Counted from the first letter of the stretch, positions 44,352 through 52,327 are shown. The stretch: DNA of 64,000 nt from an uncultured Bacteroidia bacterium (GCA_902768665.1 CACXMA010000014.1:1-64000); one strand, 5' to 3'. The notes: generated by a model not told the origin, from the letters alone. Numbers and translations are program-made.

Positions 44352-45959
44352 AGATACCCGCTCGAAGACTTTTTCGAAAGCAGCAATGGTGACTTTGATA
44401 TTCAGAAATCTCATATAAATGGGAAGGGAGATTGGGTTATAACCGCAGGCCTCACTAATAATGGTATCCTCGGGCGTACGAATGTCTCGGCAAAAGTCTT
44501 CAATGCGAATACTATTACTGTCGATATGTTCGGCGCGGCATTTTATAGGCAGTTCCCATACAAGTTAGTCACCCATGCCAGAGTGTTTTCATTGAGCCCG
44601 AAAGTTGTCTTATCCCGTCGCCAAGGATTGTTTTTTGCCAATTCGTTATTTTTCTTAAGATCTCTGTTTGGCTACGAAAACATGTGCTCATGGGAGAAGA
44701 TAAAGGGAATGTATATTTCTCTCCCACAGAATAGCAATGGCGACATTGATTATTCTTTTATGGAGAGTTTCTTGCGCGAACTCGAGGAGTCGCGCTTGCG
44801 CGAACTCGAGGCATATTTATTCGCCACCGGACTCGAAGATTATAATCTAACCACCTCTGATCTCGTTGCCTTTAATGAGTTTTATAACCTTCGTTGGGGA
44901 CAGTTCCAGATGCGAGCTTTGTTCGAGAAGATAGAGACTAAGAAACTTCCTTACAAGGCAAAAGATCTCCCCTCTGAGCCGCAAGGTAATAATAATCTCC
45001 CCTGCCTTACGTCCAGTTTTATGAACCAAGGGTTGAATTACTATGCTCCCAGAACTGGTGCCACAATTCTGAGAAACGTCATTTCTATACCTTCGAATAG
45101 CGATGTATATAGGGCATACTATCAGTCAAATGATTTTACTGTCCTCTCCGATGCTTACGCCATTCGTTGGAAAGATGAAAATGTCCGTCTAAATTCAAAG
45201 CAATACTTATTCCTTGTTGCTAGCATCAACAAAGTGACGGATCTGCCGATATTCTCGTATAAGAATAAGTTGGGCGGATGGAATGTTGTAAAGAATAAAC
45301 ACATTACCCTCCCTGTAAATGAACTCGGGCAGCCCGATTTACAGAAGATGGAGGCTCTAGTCGGGGCTCTACAGAAGATAGTCATCGAGGATGTGGCCAA
45401 ATACACGGAACGCAACCTCGAGACAACTCGTGGCGTGGTAAATAGGGGGACTGATTCTCCAGCAAAGAAGAAGATTTATCCTATTTGCCCAAATTATCGC
45501 CCTGGTTATGTGCCCATCTATTCTCTTAGAGCCGCATGCGGCCGTTTTGAGAATAATGAGATACCCGAAGTAGAAGGCTGGATTGATGCGTCTGGACTCG
45601 GTTTCTCCCCGGACAAGGAAAAACATTTCGCTATCTATGCTAAAGGAGACTCTATGATGCCCAAAATACATGATGGCGACCTTTGTGTATTTGAATGGTA
45701 CAAAGGTGGTTCGCGTGAGGGGGAAATTGTTCTCACTCAATGCAGCGATTATGACCCGGACTACTGCAGCAAATACACGATCAAGCGTTACCATAGCGAA
45801 AAACTGACATCAGATGATAATTGGCAGCATACTAGTATTCAATTATTGCCACTTAATCCAGATTATGATACGATAGATTTATCCCTTAATGGCGATAGCA
45901 AGTATCGGACTATTGGTGTCTTAAAGGCCGTTTTTGATATGTACGGTGCAGGTTCTTGA
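44307..45959 (+). CDS. Specificity (HsdS-like) domain fused to an S24 peptidase; expected as a frameshift extension of the RM protein
   Basis: 550 residues after the slip site. The frame has no ATG, GTG or TTG before ATG 44526, 73 codons in, and the intervening codons already encode conserved S-subunit sequence (SVKWGRYPLEDFF, GLTNNGILGRT, leading into ITVDMFGAAFY). Two target-recognition domains are joined by helical LRELEESRLRELEAY. The last 150 residues are a LexA/UmuD-like S24 peptidase: a Cys-Gly cleavage-type site in SLRAACGRFE, Ser in YAKGDSMMPKIHDGDLCVFE and Lys in YTIKRYHSEK. In the predicted 1229-residue fusion these are about Cys 1090, Ser 1128 and Lys 1172. Translation from 44526 alone would remove half of the first recognition domain. 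Confidence 0.85.
   Translation: MLAPLDKRLRSVKWGRYPLEDFFESSNGDFDIQKSHINGKGDWVITAGLTNNGILGRTNVSAKVFNANTITVDMFGAAFYRQFPYKLVTHARVFSLSPKVVLSRRQGLFFANSLFFLRSLFGYENMCSWEKIKGMYISLPQNSNGDIDYSFMESFLRELEESRLRELEAYLFATGLEDYNLTTSDLVAFNEFYNLRWGQFQMRALFEKIETKKLPYKAKDLPSEPQGNNNLPCLTSSFMNQGLNYYAPRTGATILRNVISIPSNSDVYRAYYQSNDFTVLSDAYAIRWKDENVRLNSKQYLFLVASINKVTDLPIFSYKNKLGGWNVVKNKHITLPVNELGQPDLQKMEALVGALQKIVIEDVAKYTERNLETTRGVVNRGTDSPAKKKIYPICPNYRPGYVPIYSLRAACGRFENNEIPEVEGWIDASGLGFSPDKEKHFAIYAKGDSMMPKIHDGDLCVFEWYKGGSREGEIVLTQCSDYDPDYCSKYTIKRYHSEKLTSDDNWQHTSIQLLPLNPDYDTIDLSLNGDSKYRTIGVLKAVFDMYGAGS
44772..44811 (+). repeat. Tandem repeat in the inter-TRD spacer of the specificity domain
   Basis: TTGCGCGAACTCGAGG occurs at 44772-44787 and 44796-44811, a 24-bp (8-codon) period encoding LRELEESR then LRELEAYL. 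It falls in the helical spacer between the two recognition domains. Confidence 0.85.
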
Positions 45960-46201
45960 TAAGCATTGTATGGAGTTATTTTTGGTTTTTACAATACAGT
46001 AATGGGAATAAATGCTTTATCAAATATGTGTTATTGAAAGCATCGATCAACTCCAAAAGAATGGGAAATCTGGCAATTGAAGGAATGGATATAAGGATTT
46101 AATTTGCTGGATAAGTATTCGGAGCATCATTCAAAGACAAGGATATTCGAAGTATTGTCACTTATAAGAAGAGCTACACGTATTTTATAGTTTTATATCA
46201 A

Positions 46202-48433
46202 ATGGCACGTTCAAACTATGCACTTATTTCGGCTTTGTATGCCGACAAGACTAGAGGTCTGTATTCGGACATCTACTTCCCGATTATAAAATATGCCATT
46301 GTTAAAATCTTCGGCAGTAAGGATACTGGTGATCATTATGCAACCTCCGATGATGTCCAAAAGGTTGTCATTGAGCTCTTTGGAATTAGAATCCCACATG
46401 TCGTAATCGCAAAGACAGTACTAAAGTTGTCGCTCACTGAGACCGACAGCATTAGGCTGAATGTGTTTGAGGAGGGGAATACATTCCAAATTACAAGTGC
46501 GTTTTTTGATGAAGACGAGATTACATTTAAAGAACGTGAGTCATCCTTTAACAAGCATCTGGTTGAGATTGAATCTGAATACAAAGCATTTGTTGAACGA
46601 GAGGGCATATGCGATAATGGTAAGACCTTTACAGAGTTTATTTCGAATAACACAGACAATATTCTCGGTTATTTTGAAAACGACTCTGAGGAACAAGTAG
46701 AAGAACAATATACATCCATAGTGTTTTTCCTTGAATACCTGAATCGTGAAAACCGTGAACTGTATAAGACTGCTAACCAGCTGTTTTGGGGAAGTGTAAT
46801 AGCTGCCTTCCTCCAGAGTGACCGCCCTAATGTTCATGACGAAGAAAGAGGATGCGAGTCGGAGTTCTATCTAGATACATCTATTGCATTGGGCTTGTTA
46901 GATCTTTCTACACCGGAGAATGAATTGAGTGCTCGTGACGTTTGTGATATAATTAAGTCTTCAGGAGGAATATTAAAAATACATCCCGTGACGATAGAGG
47001 AGATGAAGGCTATTTTGGAATCAGTCGCTCAAAATGGTCCTTATCCAGGTACTAGTATCGCTAATGCCTGCTTTAGAAGGAATCTTCTTGCTCCGGAGAT
47101 TACAAAGATTCGTCTCAATCTTCAAAAGGCGATTGAGTCAAAAGGTGTACAGATATTTCCTTCTTCTTTGCCGGATTGCCGACGACAGGTGATGAGTCGA
47201 TATAAGGGGAAACCTGTTCTGCGAGAACTTGCAGCTATTCGGAATGAAAATGTTGGAACGGAGGTCGTTCAGAGCCTTTATTTCTCAGATCAGTTCCGAG
47301 AGGCTCATGATATTTTTATGGATGACTATATTCAAGAGCAGAGAAAAGTAAGAAACGACAAGGAGAATGTATATTTTCTCACGACAAATATAGACCTTAT
47401 TAATTTTTGCAAGAATAGGCATATGGATGCGAGTTTCATGATTTCAACCGGTAAGGTAATACTGGAACTCTGGATGCATAACGCCCAGCCAGCAAAAGTT
47501 TCCGCCAGCGCACTTACGGAAACCATGGCGCGTTGCCTGGATTTGCATAGATCAAAGGTGCGAGCAAAATTACATGAGGTGGCCCGATTCTTCAACCGCA
47601 ATAAAGAAGAAGTAGCTCCTGAGGTGTATAATGAGTTCTTGCGACTTCTTTACCGTAGAGCGCGCAATGTTGTAGCTGCGGTAGATCAGGTTCCCGAAGG
47701 AGATTCTAAGGCATTTGCGCAGAAGCTTCAAGACTCCATTAGGGAGGACCAGTCGCACTATGAGGCAGTTAACAGTGAAATAAGCCGTGAGAAAGAATCA
47801 CTAGAGGGTAAAATGCTTCAGCAGGGGAAAGAACTTACAGTCTTGTCAAAAGAATCAGAGCTAAAGTCTCAAGAGATTGGGAGTTTGAGGGAGAAGAATG
47901 AAGAACTGGCCGATCAAAATAGCAAGTTGGCTTCTGACCTTAAGGATGCAAAAAAAGAACTCCATTCTTCAAATGCAGAGAAAGCGAGGTTGAAAATAGA
48001 GAAGGAGCAATCAGATAGACTGAACACTCTCTATGGCGATAGGGATGATCTTTCTAATAAGTTAGTCCATCTAAAGGCGACGCTGGCACCTTTGGAGAAG
48101 GAGCGTAGTGATTTCTATAAATATAGGATTCCCTGGATTCTCATGATTTCGGGAATTGCTTCTATTCTCGCGTTTGTCGCACTTGTAATATTAGATATGA
48201 CCAATGTACTGAAAATCAATTCGTGGGAGTTGTCTCTTGTACCTTTGGGCGGTATTTTAATTGCGGCATCTTTAACTCTTAACTCAGAAGATCGCAAGAA
48301 AAGCCGCAGGGAAAAAGCATATGCGGAGTGGGATAAAAACCATTCCAATTATCTACAATTAAAAGGGCAAATACGTAATATTGAGGAAAGACTTAGACAG
48401 ACAAAAGAAGAAATCGGCAGTTTAATATCGTAG
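46202..48433 (+). CDS. PIN-like, coiled-coil, membrane-anchored protein
   Basis: 743 residues. An N-terminal helical domain (1-210) is followed by a PIN-like nuclease core: FYLDTSIAL with Asp 225, VTIEEMKAIL with Glu 266/267, an acidic helix HDIFMDDY (about 369-376) and YFLTTNIDLINF with Asp 398. A long coiled coil spans about 500-640. Two membrane helices lie at about 643-666 and 675-694, and a C-terminal helix follows. The pattern suggests a membrane-tethered ribonuclease effector. It is the next gene after the RM-S24 protein, 242 bp on, in the same orientation. Exact family unknown; the PIN assignment rests on motif spacing. Confidence 0.65.
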   Translation: MARSNYALISALYADKTRGLYSDIYFPIIKYAIVKIFGSKDTGDHYATSDDVQKVVIELFGIRIPHVVIAKTVLKLSLTETDSIRLNVFEEGNTFQITSAFFDEDEITFKERESSFNKHLVEIESEYKAFVEREGICDNGKTFTEFISNNTDNILGYFENDSEEQVEEQYTSIVFFLEYLNRENRELYKTANQLFWGSVIAAFLQSDRPNVHDEERGCESEFYLDTSIALGLLDLSTPENELSARDVCDIIKSSGGILKIHPVTIEEMKAILESVAQNGPYPGTSIANACFRRNLLAPEITKIRLNLQKAIESKGVQIFPSSLPDCRRQVMSRYKGKPVLRELAAIRNENVGTEVVQSLYFSDQFREAHDIFMDDYIQEQRKVRNDKENVYFLTTNIDLINFCKNRHMDASFMISTGKVILELWMHNAQPAKVSASALTETMARCLDLHRSKVRAKLHEVARFFNRNKEEVAPEVYNEFLRLLYRRARNVVAAVDQVPEGDSKAFAQKLQDSIREDQSHYEAVNSEISREKESLEGKMLQQGKELTVLSKESELKSQEIGSLREKNEELADQNSKLASDLKDAKKELHSSNAEKARLKIEKEQSDRLNTLYGDRDDLSNKLVHLKATLAPLEKERSDFYKYRIPWILMISGIASILAFVALVILDMTNVLKINSWELSLVPLGGILIAASLTLNSEDRKKSRREKAYAEWDKNHSNYLQLKGQIRNIEERLRQTKEEIGSLIS

Positions 48434-49150
48434 ATAGAACCATTATTAGTGGGCGGCGCTAGCCACCTCTTGGTGCTCTCTATGATAAAGCACTATGGCG
48501 GAGGAGTGCGGATCCATAATTGCTTCAATAATAAATTGGAGAGATAAGCGGTCAAGAGACTGTGCCCGGCGAGGCCGACAACAGACTCTTGCTGGTTAAT
48601 GCCCCTCCGGCTCCCCACGGGGAGAGAATAGTCGCCCCGGGGGGGGGCGGAGTACCGGCGCGAACGTCAGTGCCCAGAATCCGGGCACTTAACATAATCC
48701 CATCGGAATTGTGTAACAGCCGCCAGCACCGTCAGTTCTCCGCATCAAGGGAGTCGTATAGCGTACTCCCGTTCCCCGCAAAAACGTCCTACAGGGCAGC
48801 TGATTACACAATTCGGATTATGTTAAGTGTCTCCGGCGTCAAGGTGCGAAGGTCCCGCCTCCGAACCTCCCGGGCGAGGCGGCGGCAGGAAAGGGCCTGG
48901 CGGCAGTGGTCGGGTTGCACCCGGCCCTTTGCCAGCCCCGCACCGGGCTCCCGCCCGGACCGCATCAAGAAAAGGAACGAAATCACCCGCATCGCCGACC
49001 CGCCTTAGAGACTCCCAGCAACCAAGGCCCACCAAGAGACTTACGCCCCGGCCTCAGTGCCACATCGACCGGCATCACCCGCCCTAGAGGGAAGAAAAGG
49101 GTATAAATATATACAACGGGAGGCAGCGGCTGGCGCCGCTGCAGGTGCTA
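48434..49150. other. Gene-free GC-rich, palindrome-rich zone
   Basis: About 700 bases without a credible gene, far more GC-rich than the AT-rich gene before it. It contains CTCCCC-AC-GGGGAG (48611-48624), a run of nine G (48639-48647), AGTGCCC/GGGCACT (48669-48689), a large inverted repeat (48687-48828), and AAAGGGCC/GGCCCTTT further on. Open frames here have poor composition and match no family. It could be a structured RNA or a cis-acting DNA site such as an origin of transfer. Confidence 0.6.
48687..48828. repeat. Inverted repeat of dif-like 28-bp sites
   Basis: The right copy (48801-48828) has two 11-bp arms, TGATTACACAA and TTATGTTAAGT, around a 6-bp centre TTCGGA. That is the layout of Xer recombination sites, and TTATGTTAA matches the XerD half of dif. 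The left copy (48687-48719) is the same in reverse but with an 11-bp centre. Together they could form a large cruciform or hairpin. Confidence 0.7.
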
Positions 49151-49156
49151 TGACAC

Positions 49157-49187
49157 TTGATTAAGTCGCTGATTTTGATTATCTTTG
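49157..49187 (+). promoter_or_regulatory. Promoter of the 49246 gene
   Basis: TTG at 49157-49159 and TATCTTTG at 49180-49187, 20 bp apart: a full-consensus Bacteroidota promoter 58 bp before the ATG. Confidence 0.8.
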
Positions 49188-49245
49188 TTATACCTGAGAA
49201 GGTACTTATTTGCTATTGCCCTGCCCAAAAGTACAAGTGTACGGT

Positions 49246-49947
49246 ATGCCCCTGTATAGACCTTCCATACTGCTTTCTGATACCTACGGTTCCGCAGGAG
49301 ATGTTACCTTTTACCATAGAAATGGGCGGTGTTATACCAGGCGGAGAGTTAAAGCTTCGTATCCGGGCACGCCGGCCCAGCTGGAGCATCTGGCCGTGCA
49401 TCGGCGCGCTATGGCAGCATGGGCGTCCCTGGATTCTGAGATACAGGAACAGTGGAATGCCTACGAGGTCACCGCAGAACCACATCGGCCTCCATTTGAC
49501 CACAAAGCGCATATCTCCGGGAATAATCTATTCATGTCGGCATACCATGGATTTGCACTGCTTGGGAATGAGCATATACCCCAAGCGCAACCCTTTCAGG
49601 CCCTTCCTCCCTTTAATGTTTCTTTTTGCGACGCTGTAGTTAAGGATGGCACCCTTCGCTTGTCCGTTGATGCCCATGTTTCTTCAGAGATTCAACCGGA
49701 GCGATATCGGCTATATGCTCGTCTTCGGATTATGGATCCAGGCAGAGGATATGGCGTCCGGGGGATGCGAGGCTTCCTGGCAGAGGGAGACTGCTCACAG
49801 CTGATGACCATCTCTATCCCTGGTTATAACGATTATTGGAGTTTCAATGAAGATTGCTTTCAGATCCAGGCGATGTGCATTCTTCTTGACAGTATAACAG
49901 GATTTCGGAGCCAGTATCAGCGCACAATTGCTGTTCTGTCGCTATGA
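49246..49947 (+). CDS. Hypothetical protein at the right end of the element
   Basis: 233 residues from ATG 49246, the first ATG after the promoter that gives MPLYRPSILLSDTYGSAGD. The N-terminal half is basic (FYHRNGRCYTRRRVKASYPG, HRRAMAAWASLDSEIQEQWNAYE) and reminiscent of the short DUF6266-like proteins that mark Bacteroidota islands; the C-terminal half is beta-rich. No signal peptide. Function unknown. It lies directly before the right arm sites. Confidence 0.6.
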   Translation: MPLYRPSILLSDTYGSAGDVTFYHRNGRCYTRRRVKASYPGTPAQLEHLAVHRRAMAAWASLDSEIQEQWNAYEVTAEPHRPPFDHKAHISGNNLFMSAYHGFALLGNEHIPQAQPFQALPPFNVSFCDAVVKDGTLRLSVDAHVSSEIQPERYRLYARLRIMDPGRGYGVRGMRGFLAEGDCSQLMTISIPGYNDYWSFNEDCFQIQAMCILLDSITGFRSQYQRTIAVLSL

Positions 49948-49997
49948 GGCCAAGATTTCAGTTTTCCAGGGTTTTCGTGGATAGCAGGCAATAAAAA

Positions 49998-50039
49998 TAC
50001 GCACAAACTTCGCTTTCGTGTGCGCAAGTTTGTGCGTAA
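49998..50039. repeat. Right arm-type integrase sites
   Basis: TACGCACAA at 49998-50006 (inverted) and TTGTGCGTAA at 50030-50039 (direct) match the two left-end copies at 34653-34674. Together they form an inverted pair, ACGCACAAACTT and AAGTTTGTGCGT, next to attR. Confidence 0.75.
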
Positions 50040-50069
50040 ATGATGCAACTATCCGAATCAGAATCGTTA

Positions 50070-50086
50070 TTGCGGTGAGTGAGGGA
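50070..50086 (+). other. attR, inside tRNA-Ser(CGA)
   Basis: Right copy of the 17-bp duplication, spanning the acceptor stem and the start of the T stem of the tRNA. Confidence 0.9.
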
Positions 50087-50159
50087 TTCGAACCCCCGGT
50101 ACGCTCACACGTACACCTGTTTTCGAGGCAGGCTCCTTCAACCACTCGGACAACTCACC
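50073..50159 (-). tRNA. tRNA-Ser (anticodon CGA)
   Basis: Class II tRNA. The acceptor GGTGAGT pairs with ACTCACC, discriminator G. The anticodon loop is CTCGAAA. There is a long variable arm, and the T arm is CGGGGGTTCGAATCCC. Its 3' end is the integration site of the element to its left, and the gene stays intact. Confidence 0.97.
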
Positions 50160-50171
50160 GGAGAAGGACTG

Positions 50172-50179
50172 CAAAAGTA
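50172..50179 (-). promoter_or_regulatory. -7 element of tRNA-Ser(CGA)
   Basis: TACTTTTG on the minus strand, followed by CAGTCC as at the other stable-RNA promoters in the window. Confidence 0.7.
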
Positions 50180-50232
50180 GAGATTATTTCGGAATTATCC
50201 AAAAAACCACCTCAATCTTCTTCCTCTTTCTG

Positions 50233-50733
50233 TCACAACTTGCTGGAACAAATGGCAATGAGTTCCTCGTGGGTCAGGGTAATGGAGGAATGCAGACCCG
50301 TTTCTTCGAAGAAACGGTCCGGCTTGAGGCCAATGGTGAGCGGGCAGCCCCTGTAAAGCGCACAGGCGGCTCCGTAGGCAATGGCCCCCGGGGCAGCGTC
50401 ACAGTTGAACTCCGCTTCGATTTCTTCCCCGGTAGGGACGTCGTTGTCCAGCATCCTGTACCACGAGACAACAAACCAGACCTGGACACCCGCCTCCGGG
50501 TTCTTCTCATCGAAGGTAACTTTCGTACCGGATTTCGTGCCGCGTATCGCTTTGAACGAGGAAGACAGGCTTTCATTATCCGTAATATGCCTCGCATCGT
50601 ATTCGGAACGGGTCTGCTGCTTGACTTTATCAATATAGGCCTGCGCCTTGGCGGGCAAGGGCTTGACGGGATCGCCGGCGAAGGAAACGATACCCAGCAT
50701 CAGGAACAGAAGGATCGGGAAAAAGCGTTTCAT
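50233..50733 (-). CDS. Small secreted protein
   Basis: 166 residues with signal peptide ending SFAG. No recognised domain; a beta-rich centre (GVQVWFVVSWYRMLDN, EIEAEFNCDAAPGAIAYGAACALYRG). Its start overlaps the upstream gene's stop by 4 nt (ATGA), so the two are co-translated. Confidence 0.65.
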   Translation of the reverse strand: MKRFFPILLFLMLGIVSFAGDPVKPLPAKAQAYIDKVKQQTRSEYDARHITDNESLSSSFKAIRGTKSGTKVTFDEKNPEAGVQVWFVVSWYRMLDNDVPTGEEIEAEFNCDAAPGAIAYGAACALYRGCPLTIGLKPDRFFEETGLHSSITLTHEELIAICSSKL

Positions 50734-51632
50734 AAGGCTTCGGGGTTGATGGTAAATACGGTTTTGGTGCCGAAACGGGTCATATCATAGAGATGGATGC
50801 AGAGCGGAAGACCCAGCGTCCTGGCAGCAATGACGACAAGCGGATTGTCCTTGTAAATGAATTCCACCGCTTTGGAGGAATCGTTGGAAACGGCATCATA
50901 TCCGGATCTGTCCAGTAGTGCAGCGCAGACTTCAATTCCATCGGGAGTGACGGACTTGACGTCAGAAAACTGACTGGACGTCTGAAGTTCCTTGCGTCCG
51001 CCCCATGTCGTGGATGTCCGGTCGGAGAGATAGCGGTTAAGAAGCGCTATCTGGCTGTCCCGGCTCCAGTCCTTCAGCCTGCAGATCTTTATGGCCGCGT
51101 CAGCAATATCTTTTGACGTTGTAACCGTGGTTTCACGCTCTTTCTTGGGCCTTTTGAAATCCCAGTCGTCATAAATGGAGTAACCCGTGATATAAAACAG
51201 CCAGGTCATCCAGGCATCGCAGAGTCTGCTGAGATTATAGGTGCTGTACTTTTCCTGATCCAATGTGAGACAAAGGACGGATTCGAAAGTCTTGGTAGTA
51301 TACGCACGGACCTCCGGTGTAATATAAGGATCGTTCTCGCTGTAATAGATGACATAATGATCGCCGAAATCCTGCATATTGCTGTACTTGTCGTACTTCA
51401 GGGTCTGCGAAATATGGATGCCGTCCGGTTGGATGGTGTAATGGATGTCCAGCAGGGATTTCTCCGATTCAATGCTCCGGCGGAAGGAAATGTAGCGCTC
51501 AATGTGTTCCCGGATGACGGGTTCCTGGCGGGCCCGCTCAACAAGCTCTGCGGAAGGTCGCCAGTACTCCTGCGCCGCAGCGGCGATGCTGCCGGCAATC
51601 GACATCAGAAGGATGAGAAAGTATTTTTTCAT
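50730..51632 (-). CDS. Secreted protein of unknown function
   Basis: 300 residues with signal peptide ending AAAAQ. A helical N-terminal part (AELVERARQEPVIREHIERYISFRR) and a mixed C-terminal part, with no family I can name. Forms a two-gene unit with the 50233 gene. Confidence 0.65.
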   Translation of the reverse strand: MKKYFLILLMSIAGSIAAAAQEYWRPSAELVERARQEPVIREHIERYISFRRSIESEKSLLDIHYTIQPDGIHISQTLKYDKYSNMQDFGDHYVIYYSENDPYITPEVRAYTTKTFESVLCLTLDQEKYSTYNLSRLCDAWMTWLFYITGYSIYDDWDFKRPKKERETTVTTSKDIADAAIKICRLKDWSRDSQIALLNRYLSDRTSTTWGGRKELQTSSQFSDVKSVTPDGIEVCAALLDRSGYDAVSNDSSKAVEFIYKDNPLVVIAARTLGLPLCIHLYDMTRFGTKTVFTINPEAL

Positions 51633-51707
51633 ATAGAGGAGTGGAGTTATTCGATGTCAAATATATTGCTTTTCTCACATAAAACCAAACCTCTTAGGGG
51701 TATATGT

Positions 51708-52265
51708 CTATTCTCCGTCCTTCGGAGGCAGGCTTTTACCGGTAAAGGTAAAGAGGCTGCCGTCGTGAGGCTCTCCGTTGAGTTTCCAGCTGCGGTCACA
51801 GCCGAAGTTCTTGCCGTAGCGGTGGTTGCCGCAGTGATAATGGATGACGTCCCGGGAGCCGTCGGGCCACTGCAGAAGGATGTCTTCGTCCATATCGTCC
51901 GCACCGTCGATCTCGCCGAAATTGAGACGGTACAGCGTCACGCCGCCCCCGTCATAAGGCTGGGCGAAAAGGCCGTAAAGAATTGCCAGGTACTCTTTGG
52001 TGGGGCAATCCCGAGGCGAGAACTCGTCATAACGGGTCGACCAGTCGCGGACCGAGTAGGTCTCTCCCTTGAACGTCAGCGTCATTCCGGGCATTTCCGG
52101 GGAGATGATCGAATTTCCCTCGGCATCGGTGGCTTCGATATACACGGAGACCGGCGCCCAGTCTATGATATAATTCCCATCGTCATCGGGATCTTTTGCA
52201 TTTTTGTCGCAGGAGGTCAGGGCGAGCATCCCGGCGAGCACAAGAAGATTGTTACGCAGTTTCAT
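51708..52265 (-). CDS. Lipoprotein, possible DUF5034-like
   Basis: 185 residues with lipobox LTSC (Cys 19), then an acidic linker and IDWAPVSVYIEATDAEGNSII. The body has GMTLTFKGETYSVRD and ILLQWPDGSRDVIHYHCG. It resembles short Bacteroidota surface lipoproteins that follow the pattern CDKN-linker-sandwich; the family name is only a guess. Confidence 0.6.
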   Translation of the reverse strand: MKLRNNLLVLAGMLALTSCDKNAKDPDDDGNYIIDWAPVSVYIEATDAEGNSIISPEMPGMTLTFKGETYSVRDWSTRYDEFSPRDCPTKEYLAILYGLFAQPYDGGGVTLYRLNFGEIDGADDMDEDILLQWPDGSRDVIHYHCGNHRYGKNFGCDRSWKLNGEPHDGSLFTFTGKSLPPKDGE

Positions 52266-52327
52266 GACAAAATGTTTATTCTATAAACCCACACAAGGCG
52301 GAACCTTGCACAAATTAATGCATTTAT

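Larger units (their letters stand above)
34530..50086. mobile_element. 15.5-kb integrative element in tRNA-Ser(CGA)
   Basis: The 17-bp sequence TTGCGGTGAGTGAGGGA occurs at 34530-34546 and at 50070-50086. The right copy is the 3' end of an intact tRNA-Ser. A tyrosine integrase lies just inside the left copy. Repeated TTGTGCGTAA arm sites lie inside both ends. The interior is AT-richer than the flanks and holds DUF3853, DUF3987, restriction-modification and abortive-infection-like genes. No relaxase, coupling protein or conjugation genes were found, so it resembles a mobilisable island or satellite. Confidence 0.92.

Noticed and set aside
44526..45959. Specificity gene starting independently at ATG 44526
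   Set aside because: That ATG lies inside the conserved VDMFG block of the first recognition domain; conserved S-subunit sequence is encoded for 73 codons upstream.
48639..48647. Run of nine G as a phase-variation switch
   Set aside because: It lies in no credible gene or promoter; kept only as part of the noncoding zone.
48562..49008. 148-codon open frame in the GC-rich zone
   Set aside because: Arg/Pro/Ser-rich low-complexity translation crossing several palindromes, no promoter or family match; more likely noncoding.
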